A DNA stretch of 24,800 nt, taken from assembly GCA_036897625.1 (NCBI GenBank), contig JAYMTA010000735.1, positions 1-24,800 on the forward strand, read 5' to 3'. Below the pieces are notes generated by a model. That model saw only the letters and a list, made by a program, of their open reading frames with translations, did no database searches and was not told where the DNA came from. Made by a program: the position numbers and the translations under genes. Positions 1 to 11,533 of this stretch are shown piece after piece (the stretch's first letter is position 1; each line of letters begins with the position of its first letter). This DNA comes from Pelargonium cotyledonis. Lineage: Eukaryota > Streptophyta > Magnoliopsida > Geraniales > Geraniaceae.

Positions 1-1798
1 TCAATTAGTTATGAAATACCATTAACTCTATGTGTGTTGTCAATATCTCTACGTGTGATTCGTTAAAACAGAAACCCTCATTCGGGTTGAGGAACTAAAC
101 CAGATAGTTATATGAGTGAAAGAAAACAGCTTCTATTCTATATTCTAAAATGAGAAATTGGCAGTAAAAAACGGAGTCTCATTTCCTATGTACAAGAGGT
201 AACCGGTATACACTTGAGTTCATGGCCCAATCATGCTTCCCACATTGTGTGTCCCGCCATCTCTTCATTATCACCTTGGTACACCCATGGATTCCTAAAG
301 CATGCACAAGAGAATCACAACGTTAGCGGAAGATTCAAATGTGTGTCCAAAATGAGAATCTATTATGCGGGATTCGAACCGCATCTCGCGCACTAGGGTG
401 GACTTTAGAGAGAAAATCACAATGTAAGAAACGATATACTCTCTTTTTACCAAGGAATGAGTACTTATATTTCAAACTAAACTTGATGTGAATGGTTGTT
501 GAAAAAATGGGATCCGCTTTGTGCTCATTTGGATGCTTGAGTGCTAACCTCACGAGCATATCGTTTTTAAGCGTCGAAAGAGTTTGAAATCTTCTGCATG
601 CTTTTAAAGCAACTCAAGGTGGAGTGGAGCGCACACCGCTTTGTGTAGCATCCAAGTGTCCTAACTAGTAAGGTGGGAGGATTGGTGTTGATCTGCTGAG
701 GCAAGGAGCGGTGTAGATAGAGTTTGCAAATCGGGTTTCAGGTTGGGTTTGAGTTTCAATTCTTAGGCTCAAATGTGCTTAAAAGTGCAGGTTTTTCTAA
801 CCTAATCCAAAAAATTATAAGATAAACTGACTCGTAAGTTGGTCAGGTCGAGTGTCTGGTGTCCGCGGGTTTAGAGACCAAATTGTCAGCACTAGCTGGA
901 AGTGACTCGACGAGGCGCAGATCTTGAAGGCCGGATATCCTTAGAGTTGACCTGAATAAATTAAAGGTTTCTTGTATGAAGATGTATGAATATCTTATTT
1001 AATTTGACCTTGTACCTCATCTTGTGGAGACTAAGTGCATAAGACCTTATAGGTAATAAGTTCCTTTTGGTCTGTTGAGGATCTTCATCTTAGCCTCATT
1101 AGTTAGATACAGAGAACATCGCGGGCATAGGAGGAAGTACAGAAGAACATGTCAAAATGAAGAATAGGTAGGTAGACCAGGTCAATATATCATACTTGAT
1201 GTCTTGATCCAATTTTGACCACCCGCTTTATTCGACTTCTCCTTCATGTTTCCATTTTGGTAATATATGTCGGATTTCATTGTTATTCTCCAGATGACAC
1301 CATACGTTTCTATTGTTGCTCCTACTCCGTTGGAGATATATATTTAAGGCAATTTCGTTGCATCTGTAAATGTTTTTACTATATTTATAAATTCATTATA
1401 AATCACATAAATGATCCATATTTTTATTAATGAGTTAACCAACTATCCATGAATTAAGTTGAACATTCAAACTTGGGACTCAACCCGACATTAGTTGTAT
1501 CCTCATCCCAAACTTGCAAATTCATCTCGTTTAGCTTGTCCCTCCATCAATTTGTGCACTAATTAAATAGGTTATCTAAAACTTTAATAACTAGAGTGGC
1601 TTTTAAATCTCAAAAAAATTGAAACCAAACCTTCTAAACTATTCTATGTATAGTACTAGTGGTGTGGAGATCTTGTTTTACTATAGAATGTCAAAAAAGT
1701 TTACACCACTGTGAAAATATTCTAGAATGTATAGACTGACTAGAGTACATGCAACTTGTACCTACATATTAAGTATTAAATAATTTTTTTTAATTAGA
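1..1798. other. Intergenic, no gene recognised
   Basis: AT-rich sequence without a recognisable gene. Short ORFs at 214-396, 335-559 and 1215-1430 have no coding look and no family resemblance. Around 367-381 the minus strand carries one pol III box-B-like string (GGTTCGAATCC) inside a small hairpin. I found no box A at the right distance, so it is at most a scrap of a tRNA-derived repeat. Confidence 0.6.
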
Positions 1799-1987
1799 TG
1801 AAGTAAAATATGTATTAGTTGATTGATATAATTTCATGTCAGTTGCAACTTGATCAAACTAATGAAGTGATGACAGCTCATCAAATTTTGCTTATATCTA
1901 TCTAAGTAAATTTTGAACGAGGTGTCATTACATCATTAGTGCAACTGATATAAAATTATATCAGTCAATTAATGTACATATTACTCA
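1799..1987. mobile_element. MITE, copy A of a family with two copies in the window
   Basis: A non-coding unit of about 190 bp with inverted ends. The left end begins TGAAGTAAAATATG and the right end reads CATATTACTCA, its approximate reverse complement. Both arms continue inward through a GATATAA / TTATATC block and an inverted pair around GATGACA and TGTCATTAC. The same order of blocks recurs at 21552-21774, which defines a family. No transposase is present, as expected for a MITE. The target duplication is degraded (AT-rich on both sides), so the ends may be off by a few bases and the superfamily is not settled. Confidence 0.6.
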
Positions 1988-4061
1988 ATTAAATTTTACT
2001 ATTATTATTTTATCAACTGCGTACGTACTAGAACTACTTCACAAAGCAAACAACAAAAACAATCACGGATCATTCTAGAGTTTTCAGCCATAAAAAACAT
2101 TAATAATTTAATTTCCATCCACTGACATTAAATTCATCTTAATTTTGGGATCTCCTTGTCGTTGGTGCTGCTTCTGTTTATGTGGCTATCAAACGTTGTG
2201 CTGCACGTGAATTTTTACCTTTTTCTTTTCTTTTATTTTCTTTATTGCCTTATCAAGATCATAACAACTAAACATTTATTTCAATATCACATAACTATTC
2301 TATTTTTGTATGCATTAAATCTTGCCTAAATTTATCTTTTTTCTTGGAAACAAATATTGCTGAATTAATTTAAATTCACATCTCAAATCACTTGACTTAT
2401 ACACGAATACATACATAAATATGTACCATAGTCCATAAAAATATTTAATTATGAATCTCGAGTCTAATTTAATCTTTCATCACAATATCTTAATAACTTG
2501 AAGTTTCGAGTTTAAATATTAATGAATGTAGTTGTGTTAAAACTTGACAAATAGAGTTTTGTCGTATTTGTGCTCCTTCCTACCTCAATGTCGATCATTT
2601 ACTGATCACGAGCTCACTTTTATTTCACAAACAGATAGTTAAATACTTATTAGATACTCTGTTTCAGTGCTGATCGCGGACTTGCTCTCGTTTAACGAAT
2701 AGACTTTTAAATACGTATTTAGATTATATAGGGAGCCTTGGAGATGCGTTTATTGAAAAGGTGATGAGATATGGAGAGAGCCAGCAATGGTGAGTTTGGA
2801 AAATATTCCAAAAGACAAGAAAGTGGTATTGTCATGTCCTCTTGAGCTTGTCCCTATAGGATTGAGGTGTGGTGTACTTGGTGACGCCTCCAACAACAAA
2901 ATATTGCATGGCCTACAAAAATGCCATACATATCACGGATCCTTTTGAATTTTGCCATAAATATATATTGTTTTTAGAGTGAGACAGACACAATATTATT
3001 TTATTTATAGATCACTTGTTATATACTTACTGTATTAATTATATACATATATATTCTCTATCTTGGCCTATATATACTATATTGCAAGCTAAAATAAATA
3101 AATATATAAATAAAAACAGAAACCAGGTTGACCCACCACCACATGACCCGTAATTAAAGGCTCATATATCACACCCATACCTACACACTGCACCACCAGC
3201 AATTCTCCTAGCTAGGGTTTTGTGTGGATGTGCACATTGCCTATCCATGTGAATTCTCGATCATTTTTGTTCTTAGAATTGATAGGAGAATTGATTGATA
3301 TCTCGTATGAAAGAGACGGTAATGACATTCGAATTTATGATAAACAATGTACTATTGTTTTAACTTGTAAATTTGACGGTTTTTATTAATATACAAATTG
3401 GTATGTCATGTATATTAGTATTGAAACGTGTATAAACTCCGTTGTCTTCTTATTTTCTTACCACTTCAAAAAGGATATTCATAATTTCAAAATTTTCTTT
3501 ATCAATTTGTTCCAAATTAGTAATTAGAATATTTTGTTAGCATGCAAATTGACTACTTGGTTTAAATATATTTGAAGGAGACAAGAGTTAATACTTTCTT
3601 AGTATCTTGTAATAGGTGACGGCTTCTTGTGATTTAGGTGGTACCAACTTGCCTGAATTTCTCAGCTACCTGCAAGTCTATTGTATATAATTATATATAT
3701 GGTTTGGTTGTGTATTGTAATCAATTTATAAATGTAATGCCAGTTATGTTTATGTTTGTCACTTTTGATATAACCTGGCACAGCTTGGCCAGCTAGGGCA
3801 TCATGTCCTCTAAGAATAGGTTGATCGAGATATTAATATTACGATAATTACACTCCTCGTGTTTTGTCTAACATGTGCAACTCCTGCACATAATAAGATG
3901 TGTTAGAGTTTGAGATATATCTATAGGAACGAGGTACCATAATTTGTCTAAAAATAAAAAAGTTCGACAATTATCTTAGGACGGGAGAGTACCATATATA
4001 TAATAGTTCAATGGTCCTGAGGTTTGAATGGGCCTAATTTATCAATGGAATAAATATTCAT
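1988..4061. other. Intergenic, AT-rich, no gene recognised
   Basis: No supported gene. A 53-codon plus ORF at 2789-2950 matches nothing I know and has no neighbouring exons. Around 2600-2730 two degraded, roughly tandem blocks share a motif ending in AAATACxTATTTAGA. A TATA-like string (CCTATATATA) near 3066 is followed by GT-rich and CT-rich sequence, but I saw neither an ORF nor a stable hairpin after it. A transcribed non-coding RNA here cannot be excluded. Confidence 0.5.
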
Positions 4062-5024
4062 GGGGTCCCTGTACTATTCAATTTGTTTCCACGAGATCCC
4101 TCTACTTTGTTTTGTTCCCACTGGGTCATAGTAGGACAATTATTATGACCGCGAGATACTTTCCGTCTATTTGGCTAACGGTGCCGTCAAGTTTGGGTTA
4201 TGTGGCAAGAATTTGAAATTCTCCCATGCCACCTCATCAAACCAACTTCAAGGAAAAAGTCCTCGGAGGTCACTGTACTATATTGTTTGTTTCATTGGGG
4301 TCCCTGTACTATATTTTGTTCCTGCGAGGTCATAGTATCGCACATCTTGTTCCCGCGAGGTCCATTCTGTTAAATCACTAACGGAATCCGTCAAAACTAA
4401 CTGACTGGGTTTGTTTTATATACTAAAAAATATTAAAAAATATGTTTTTTCACCATTTTGCCCTTTAAAATGAAGTGTTAGTTTGTGCAAGTGCTTCATG
4501 GCTATTTGTCTTTTTTTTTCTTTTTTGATTGTTGTTGCGGAAAACTTGATAGCTTGGGTTTTCTACACTCGAAAATCCATAACTTCATATCAGTAAAGAG
4601 AGGAGAGAGGATAGAGGAAATAGGAGAGATATGGCAAAAACATAAAAAAAAAAAAAAAAATGAAAAGTTTAAAGGGTAAATGGTAAAAACACAATTTTTA
4701 ATTATTTTTTGTACATAAAACTAACTTCGTCAGTAATTTAACAGAATGGACCTGGCGGGAACGCGATGTGCGATACTATGATCTCGCAGGAACAAAGTAA
4801 AGTACGGGGTTAGCTAATACACGTCACCATATGAGCTGGAGTTCGTTTGATGGCGTGGCATGAGAGAAATTCAAATTCTTGCCATGTAACCCATACTTAA
4901 CGGCACCATTAGCCAAATTGACGGAAAGTATCTCGTGATTATTATAATTGCTCTATTATGACCCAGTGAGAATAAAACAAAGTAGAAGAATTTCGTGGAA
5001 AAAAATTGGATAGTACATGTACCC
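4062..5024. mobile_element. Foldback element with ~350 bp inverted arms (Mutator-like, non-autonomous)
   Basis: The left arm starts GGGTCCCTGTACTATTC. The right end, read on the other strand, starts GGGTACATGTACTATCC. The arms stay alignable inward through ACTTTGTTTTRTTC, CACTGGGTCATA, a TGGCAAGAATTTGAA block, ATAGTATCGCACATC and GGTCCATTCTGTTAAAT, to about 4440 on the left and 4690 on the right. The 250 bp centre holds poly-T and poly-A tracts flanked by CCATTTTGCCCTTTAAA and its inverted counterpart. No transposase is encoded. Long terminal inverted repeats without coding capacity fit a foldback or Mutator-like derivative. I could not find a clean 9-bp target duplication, and weak arm similarity may continue 20-30 bp further out on both sides. 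ORFs inside are chance. Confidence 0.75.
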
Positions 5025-5471
5025 AAAGGTACTTATTTCTTCATCAATACAAGAACAGTAGATACAGATACAAATGTTTCCAATGAAAAACAAATAAAGA
5101 ATCTATGGTGGGCCCATTGGGTTTCCCCACCTGGGATTTTGTCTTTCTATCTGAATTTTATTTTACGTCTCCTTTCTTATCCCAAAACTCATGGATGCTT
5201 CTATTTTTTTCTCCATACATTTTTTTGCAAATCACAAAACTCATTGAATTATAGCATTTTCAGTATCAACTGCATGTCACAAATTTTGCTTTCTACTTTA
5301 ACTTAAATAGTACCACTGCATATTTTGTGTATAATAAATAACTACTATATAACATCTCTACATTCCCATAAAAAAATAACTTGTGCACTTCATAGAATCT
5401 TGCCTCCTCCAAGAAAACCTCTACCAGTACATTCTACAGTTATTTAAGTGCCTATATGATAATGAGCCAAA
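5025..5471. other. 3' flank of the polygalacturonase gene
   Basis: AT-rich sequence downstream of the polygalacturonase stop codon (that gene reads leftward). It should contain the 3' UTR and polyadenylation region. The plus-strand ORF at 4995-5306 starts inside the foldback arm and looks like chance. Confidence 0.5.
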
Positions 5472-8054
5472 TCAGAGCTCTGTGTGCACAATATCATCAT
5501 TTCTGATGGGTACTTCGATCTCTGGCCGGTCTCTTTGATCCATCATCTTGATATAGTCCTTGTCGTCGTTGGAGCTTAGACAGTCTACGGATGGATGAAC
5601 CATGCCAATCCCGAAGCCTGTGGCAGAGTTGCAATATGTCTCCACAGTCCCGTCCTTCTTCTCTAAGTTGACATTGGTCAGGACTATGTTGCTGCATGGA
5701 ACTGTGTCGCTGCAGGCGAATTTCATTGCCCTCGCGCTTTTTGTTGTCCCGCTGATGTTTCGGTACATGATCTGGCTTATTTCGACTGCTGATGTCTAGC
5801 AAATCAAATGGTTCATTAAGTACTTGTTCTTTTCCTTCAGTGAATGGTCCAATCCAATATCACAATTCAAATGCAGGAGATTTCGGGCATTACCTGGTTA
5901 GAACATGCAGTTGGGGAATCACAGTAAAACTGATCAATGATGATCGGGTTTGCAACATCCTGCATCCTAATATTTTCAAAACGGACCCCACGAACATGTC
6001 CAGATCCTCCCTACAAGAAAATGCCCAAAATCAAGAGATTTGTGTGATTCTATATATCGTTATACGCCAACATGTTCGTATCGTATATATCAGAACATGG
6101 ATCGCAACAGAATCATTTCTACTGCAGTTTTGAAATAAGAAAAAGGAGTACTAGTTTTCCATTTAGGATGATTTCTCCCATGATTCTTCTTTTCTCGGGA
6201 AGTTGCTAACGAGTGTTCTCATTAATTAATCCAAATGTATGCTACATGATTTCTCGTCAATGTGTTTAAGCATTACCTGCCATGTCTTAATCCTGACGCC
6301 ATTTGTTGTCTCCTTGAGGTATGCTGTATCCAAGACCACTTTCGTGACTATACCAGTGGAGTTGTCCTTCCCAAGACTTCCTATGCTACATAACAGAATT
6401 TTCCACCAAAAAGAAAAGAGCAACATTCAGTTAATTATTGCATATGTTCTAGAAAAAAGTCGCAATAGAGCTTGTGGTGTTTTGAAAGGGACACGGGACA
6501 AATGAACTGCTGAAATAGTACATAACCGACCAGATGGTACCTGACTCCGTGTCCTGGACCACAGTAAATTCTCTTCATCTTGATATTAGTGCTAGCATTG
6601 ACAATTGATATGCAATCATCACCTGAAGATCAAACAAAATCGCCATGACATAAGAGTGATCAATGTGCATTTTCTAAATGGTTTGTGCTGTGTGGAACTT
6701 TAAGTACATCCTCATATACCAAGAAAAAAATTGCTATCTTCACGATTTTAAGTTTCTTTCTTACTAAAATTGTTGAGACAGGGGAAAGTTTTGAAAACCT
6801 GTTCCTATTTTGCAGTCTTGAAGAACAACATTAGTCGATCCAGTGATATGAATTCCATCAGTGTTGGGACTATCTCCGGGAGATGAGACTTGCACTCCAG
6901 TTACGCGCACAGAATTGGACTTGGAAATGACGAAATTCATCTGCTGGCTGTTCTGGATGGTAATGCCTTTCACCCTTACCGCTGAACTTGATTCTATAGT
7001 CAACGCCTGCAACAAACTCTTAAATTAAACACGTGTTGATGTAAATTTACAGGTTCACGTCCAACCTAGTAGTGATGACATCTTTTCGGGAAGAATTGGC
7101 TACAAACAAGGGAAATAATCCTTACTGTTGGTGCTCCCCTGCAAGGCTGTGAAGAAGGAAAACAGAAAGTGTTCAATTCTATTTTTCTTAATTTCAGCTC
7201 AATGAACATAAATGAATATAGGTTGAGATTTGGAAGTACATTTGTTTTGTTCTTTTTGCAAGACGAAGCCCACCATTTACTGCCTGAGCCATCTATAACT
7301 CCATTCCCTTGGAAGACAACTCCATTCAACTTTGAAAAATCAAGCCAAAGACGTGGTAACTTTGGATCCCAGTTATTGGGATCATCTGGTGCCACAATTG
7401 TTCCATCAATCTGTTACAACGTAGATAAAGTATTTACTATTACCTAAAACTACAACCATGCTAACAAAACCACTTGTAGGGATCAGTGTAGTTGTTGCGG
7501 CTAGAGAACAAAATACAATATGTTCATCGGTCTTCATGTACATAATGAGGTTTAAGTTTCTAGATTACCTGTATGACTAACTTGTCTGCACAAGGGCCTT
7601 TAAATTTTGTTGCATTTACTAGATAATGATGTCCTTGGGGGACCAAGAGAACTGATTTTGTTGTGTTGCAAGCTGTTTCCCATGCACTTGCGAGCGCCTG
7701 AAAGTGATAACAGTTCACAAGACATTTGCAAATAGATCATAGTTACAGGTTTGCAGGTTAAATTATGATAAGAGAAATATTATGAGATGCAAATATACGT
7801 AATGTAATAGTCACCTTGGTATCATCTGTGACTCCATCTCCAGCAGCACCGAAGCTATCCACATTCACAAGAACCTTGCCACCATGTTCACTTGTCCAAA
7901 ACGGATTGTTGAAAAGTTCCAATTCGTTTTCTTCTTCCATTTCCCAGTTCTCAAGCTCCTCAAGCATGCCAATCTCGTCATATCCCATGTTATCTGCAGC
8001 TGCAAGAGCCACCATCAGCAAACCAAAAAAGGAAACCAAGAAGAATTTATCCAT
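5472..8054 (-). CDS. Polygalacturonase (glycoside hydrolase family 28), secreted, 9 exons, 466 aa
   Basis: Hydrolyses alpha-1,4-galacturonan (pectin) in the cell wall. Exons, in reading order: 8054-7815, 7697-7569, 7410-7240, 7146-7126, 7006-6799, 6622-6541, 6385-6277, 6010-5894, 5795-5472. All introns are GT-AG and the joined length is 1401 nt with no stop. Residues 1-20 form a signal peptide (hydrophobic core FFLVSFFGLLMVALAAA). An acidic stretch follows (about 30-48), then the beta-helix domain starting at VDSFGAAGDGVTDDTK. All four family motifs are present: SPNTDG (233-238), GDDC (257-260), CGPGHG (277-282) and RIK (315-317), giving Asp237, Asp258, Asp259, His281, Arg315 and Lys317. The enzyme is therefore predicted to be active. 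Exon 4 is a 21-nt micro-exon (PCRGAPT). The start is the first ATG after a TATA box and opens the signal peptide. Endo or exo action cannot be decided from the sequence. Confidence 0.95.
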
Positions 8055-8640
8055 GTTTTGTCTGCTCTATCTGTTTCTGGCAAGGTTGATTGTTTTTGTA
8101 TAATCCAAAGACCACATTGAGTATTAATTTATATGTATAGTTTAAGTAATGAAAATGAAGGGTTTTAGTGGGGTGTATGGCTTGGCTTGTAAGTAGATGA
8201 AGGGGAAGGTGTTACATTATCTCCAAGCCTACACTTTAAGTACAAGGGATTTTATTTTGAGGGGGTATTCTTTGCTTTACTCCACAACCAGTGCACAAAA
8301 ACTCAACAGCCTCTAAATTTGCAACTTGCAAGTGTTCATGGATACATACATATGTGTATACAAAAAGAAAAGAAAAAATGACCAAACATATTTACAAATA
8401 CTAAACATTTGATGTATGATGTGAAATGAGGTATGAGAAAAGAAAGAGCAAAAAGGGGAAATATGTCAGTTCTTAAGTTTGACCCAACTGGGAAACACAA
8501 AGATCCTGTTGGATGATTATTACATGCAGCCCTAAGCTTTAAGCAACAGGAACCTTTCCGTGATGAATTTCTTTCGAAGACTTGGAGACATTGTTAACAT
8601 TAAACAAGATATAATCGGACCTACAAGTATAAGAAGTAGA
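8055..8640 (-). promoter_or_regulatory. Promoter and 5' flank of the polygalacturonase gene
   Basis: On the minus strand a TATA box (TATAAAT) lies at 8133-8127, about 75 bp before the ATG. This predicts a start of transcription near 8100 and a leader of about 45 nt. A W-box core (TTGACCC) on the plus strand lies near 8480. The rest is AT-rich with no ORF of note. Confidence 0.5.
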
Positions 8641-9170
8641 TGCTAAGAGATAACTTTTACCTCAATTGAACTGCGACCAAGAACTTGCTGCTCTTTTTCA
8701 TGAAGACTTTACACAACTTTACAGCATGAGCTCCATAGCTGAAGTAAATCTACAGCCTCATCCAGCAAACCTGAGGGGTTGTCTGATAAGTTAGCGGCTG
8801 ACATGAAATTTTGGATCATAGCAGTCTCATCTATGCACTCTAATTCTGCAGCAGCTAGTTTTGTTTTGTTTTTCAGCTTCAAGCTGAGATTATCGAACAA
8901 ATCTCCGTAACTTCTGAGCAACTTCAGTCAAACCTCACTTCTTCACTTACCAGACTTCCATGTCAGAAGAACTTCGATAAGCCAATCTTCATCACTGGTT
9001 CAAGAATTTGATCGTGGAAATTCTTCGAAGAAACTTAACATGAATGAAGACACCATCAAATCAACCATCTCAACCTCATCTTCATATCAATGACTCTGCA
9101 ATGCGGCAAAGAATTCATCACTGCACTTCCTTTGAGTACCTGCCAAGGTAGATTCTATGTGGACAGTTCC
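8641..9170 (-). pseudogene. Possible decayed coding sequence, family not recognised
   Basis: One minus-strand frame reads like protein over about 170 codons but is broken by about five stops. Before the last stop it contains the 70-codon stretch at 8921-8709, including AAAELECIDETAMIQNF and SGLLDEAVDLLQLWSSC. Upstream in the same frame are QRKCSDEFFAALQSH, a stop, EVEMVDLMVSSFMLSFFEEF, a stop, then DEDWLIEVLLTWKSGK and two more stops. After the CKVV stop the frame resumes with SLHEKEQQVLGRSS and meets a GGTAAAAG donor-like site at about 8662. The composition is acidic-amphipathic and coding-like, and stops are the only interruption. That suggests a gene relic rather than chance. It could instead be exons of a live gene with very short introns, or coincidence. 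I do not recognise the family. Confidence 0.35.
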
Positions 9171-9916
9171 ATGAACAAACCCAATAATAGAAAACAACAG
9201 TGAAATGGACACAAAAGAATAAACCACTATGAACTTCCATGAACATCACATCCTCTTCTGCAACATCATATGATCTTGGCATATACCCAGAAGCAGAGTA
9301 AGAAACCAGTTGGATTCAAATCACTTAGTTCACAAAATCAACTCATTTCAGCTTCAGTGTTCCAAAACTTCAACTCATCAAACAACTTCAAAGCCACACA
9401 TCACGAGGTCCCATATATATGCATATTAAAAAATGTAGGGAGCTGCAATATATCCAAACTGGATTCAAGCGAAAGCTACGGTAATGGGCTTTCTCTAATC
9501 CTTCTGGTAACCATTTGCTACAATGAAACTGAAACTAATAAAGAAACCATTTGCTACGATAAGTGTCCAGGTTTGATCAAATTATCTATTGTAATTTGTA
9601 AAGCTTGTTATGGTCTGAACAAGGGAAGATTTGTACTTCGCATTAATATCAGCATCGATCTTCTTTGATTATCAGTATATCACAAAACAGTTATCACAAA
9701 AACCTTGCTGATTGTGACAGAATTATACAAATCAAACACTTCAAAGAAACATAGGAAATAGGAAAGACAATTGTTTTTCTTTACAAATAAACAACAGGAG
9801 CAGTCTACAAGCTCATACGAATAATTACTTGCAAATAACATAAAAACGGTGGATTCAAGAGCCCAGCATTTGACAAGGAAAACAGGTCGATTCAAATTAA
9901 TATTTTAATCATAATA
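9171..9916. other. Region 3' of the peptidase gene, no gene supported
   Basis: The part just below 9917 should be the 3' UTR and polyadenylation region of the peptidase gene. The 132-codon plus ORF at 9270-9668 has no domain, signal or family resemblance and is antisense to this flank, so I treat it as chance. Confidence 0.5.
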
Positions 9917-11533
9917 TCAACATGTAGATGCAACGGCCTCCAAAAGTGAGGCTACAAAATGCATCTGGGTTTCTTCATCAATTCTAGAAAATAGAGGAAC
10001 ATGGACAAAAAGGGATTTGTGGCCCTTCTGTTCTGCAAATCGGAGAGAATGGTAATAGACATAATTGCATACAAAACGACCCGCATCAACAGATATTGCA
10101 ACATCGTAGCCTTTCTTCTTCTGGTATTTCAGGATTGCCTCAACAGAGCAAGAAGTCTACAACAACAAAAAGTGTCAATGAGTTACAAACTTACAATATA
10201 TAGAATCTCAGAGAATGCACCAGCATGACAAATAAATATTTTGTTGGTTTTCAGAACCCAAAACTTGAATGTTCTGCAACTGGAAAACCAATAACATGGC
10301 TACTCAATTATTCAATTCTATAGTGAACTTACTACACAAATCTGCGAAAGAAAAAAAAAACAAAAGGTACTGAGAATCTACAGACAGATAAGAGGGCTAC
10401 TAAACAGTGAACTCAATGATCGAAAGTAACGGACTACAATTTGACTAAAGCAACATATTTGGGTGAAACATGAAAGATCATTAATTCTGTCTGTTTTCAC
10501 TTACTGTTGAGATTGGCAATCATTTCATCAGGCAAAAAACATTTGATTTCACGGTTGCAACATCATTATGTTTGAATGACAATCCCTCGTCTATCTCAAC
10601 CTCTATTATTTTAGTTACATACAACTATACAAGGGCCCATGTTTAGCACACATGCAGATTTGAAACTTTAGGCATGAATCTATAACATTTTCAGATTAGA
10701 ATCTAAGGACTGCTTTTCTATAGTTCTGCTAAACAAAATTTGTATGTTCTATCAAGTTGTGGTCATTGGTCAACATGTAACAAGTCAAGCTGGAGGCTAA
10801 GAACGTTTCATCCACAAATGCCAAAACAGAAATTGATACTACGGGAACATGAATTACCTCTCTAGCTCTGGAAATTCCTCCATCCTCTTGGACAATTTGG
10901 CATTGCTGGAAAAAGCAAGAGGACATTCAGAAAGAAAATCTCAAAAAGATAAATCATGCAGAGCCATGGAGTATATTCACCTGAGGTTGCCACCCTAGCT
11001 CATCTGGACAGCGGAAAGTAGCTTCATTTACTGCCCGCCTCTCTATGGCAAATTTTTGTGCCCCGCTATTCACTCCGAAATGAAGCTGAAAAGACAACAA
11101 TGGATATATCACTTAACACTACATCGCCATGATTAAGAAAAACTAATGCCCCATGTATGATAAATAAAGTGTTTTAAGTGGATCTTTAAATGGTACTATG
11201 AACCAAGGCAAAAAATAAATGCATGTAATAGCAAGTGAAATACAATGTTTGGAAACCGTATGTGAAACTGACCCATAAAACTTGTGCATTGCTAGCAGTA
11301 TCATTTCCGGGTATAGCAGACTCCAAGACCTTATAAAGCATAGGACGCGCACCATCTCCTGCAGTCTCGAGAATAGTACAACTCCCGAGAGTAACACCAG
11401 GAGGTAAACCTCTCTTTTCAACAAAACTCTTCAGATTTTTAACAATAATCTCAGTAGGATTCTCAGGAACCCCTTGAAACTTCTTAAACCCAGTTATATG
11501 AACAGTAACAGCCTTTGGTCCTTCAGAACCCAT
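9917..11533 (-). CDS. Pyroglutamyl-peptidase I-like (peptidase family C15), 217 aa
   Basis: Removes N-terminal pyroglutamate (5-oxoproline) from peptides. No signal peptide is visible, so it is probably cytosolic. Coding exons in reading order: 11533-11273, 11085-10981, 10905-10858, 10156-9917. All lie in phase 0 with GT-AG introns and total 654 nt. The N-terminus MGSEGPKAVTVHITGFKKF and its NPTE motif are typical of the plant family. The expected catalytic residues can be placed: Glu102 in AIERRAVNEA (aligning with ERxAxN of bacterial enzymes), Cys168 in GRFVCNYVYYHS and His190 in SLFVHVPLF. The length of 217 aa is normal, so nothing suggests decay. The segment around exon 3 and the start of exon 4 (QCQIVQEDGG, then TSCSVEAILKYQKKKGYDV) is the least conserved part. 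The leader is split by an intron of about 1 kb. Confidence 0.93.

Noticed and set aside
340..400. tRNA-like T-arm on the minus strand
   Set aside because: GGTTCGAATCC sits in a small hairpin, but there is no box A, acceptor stem or anticodon arm, so it is not a tRNA gene.
999..1030. Resemblance to the TAS3 tasiARF core (TTGACCTTGTA)
   Set aside because: Only about 11 bases match and no miR390 target sites flank it, so it is probably chance.
3060..3300. Possible microRNA or non-coding RNA promoter (TATA-like string then a small hairpin near 3250-3290)
   Set aside because: The hairpin is too short and irregular and no known mature microRNA sequence was seen.
4485..5306. Plus ORFs of 64 and 103 codons
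   Set aside because: They lie in or start in the foldback element and read through low-complexity tracts.
9270..9668. 132-codon plus-strand ORF
   Set aside because: Longest unassigned plus ORF, but it shows no domain, signal peptide or coding-like pattern and lies in the 3' flank of the minus-strand peptidase gene.
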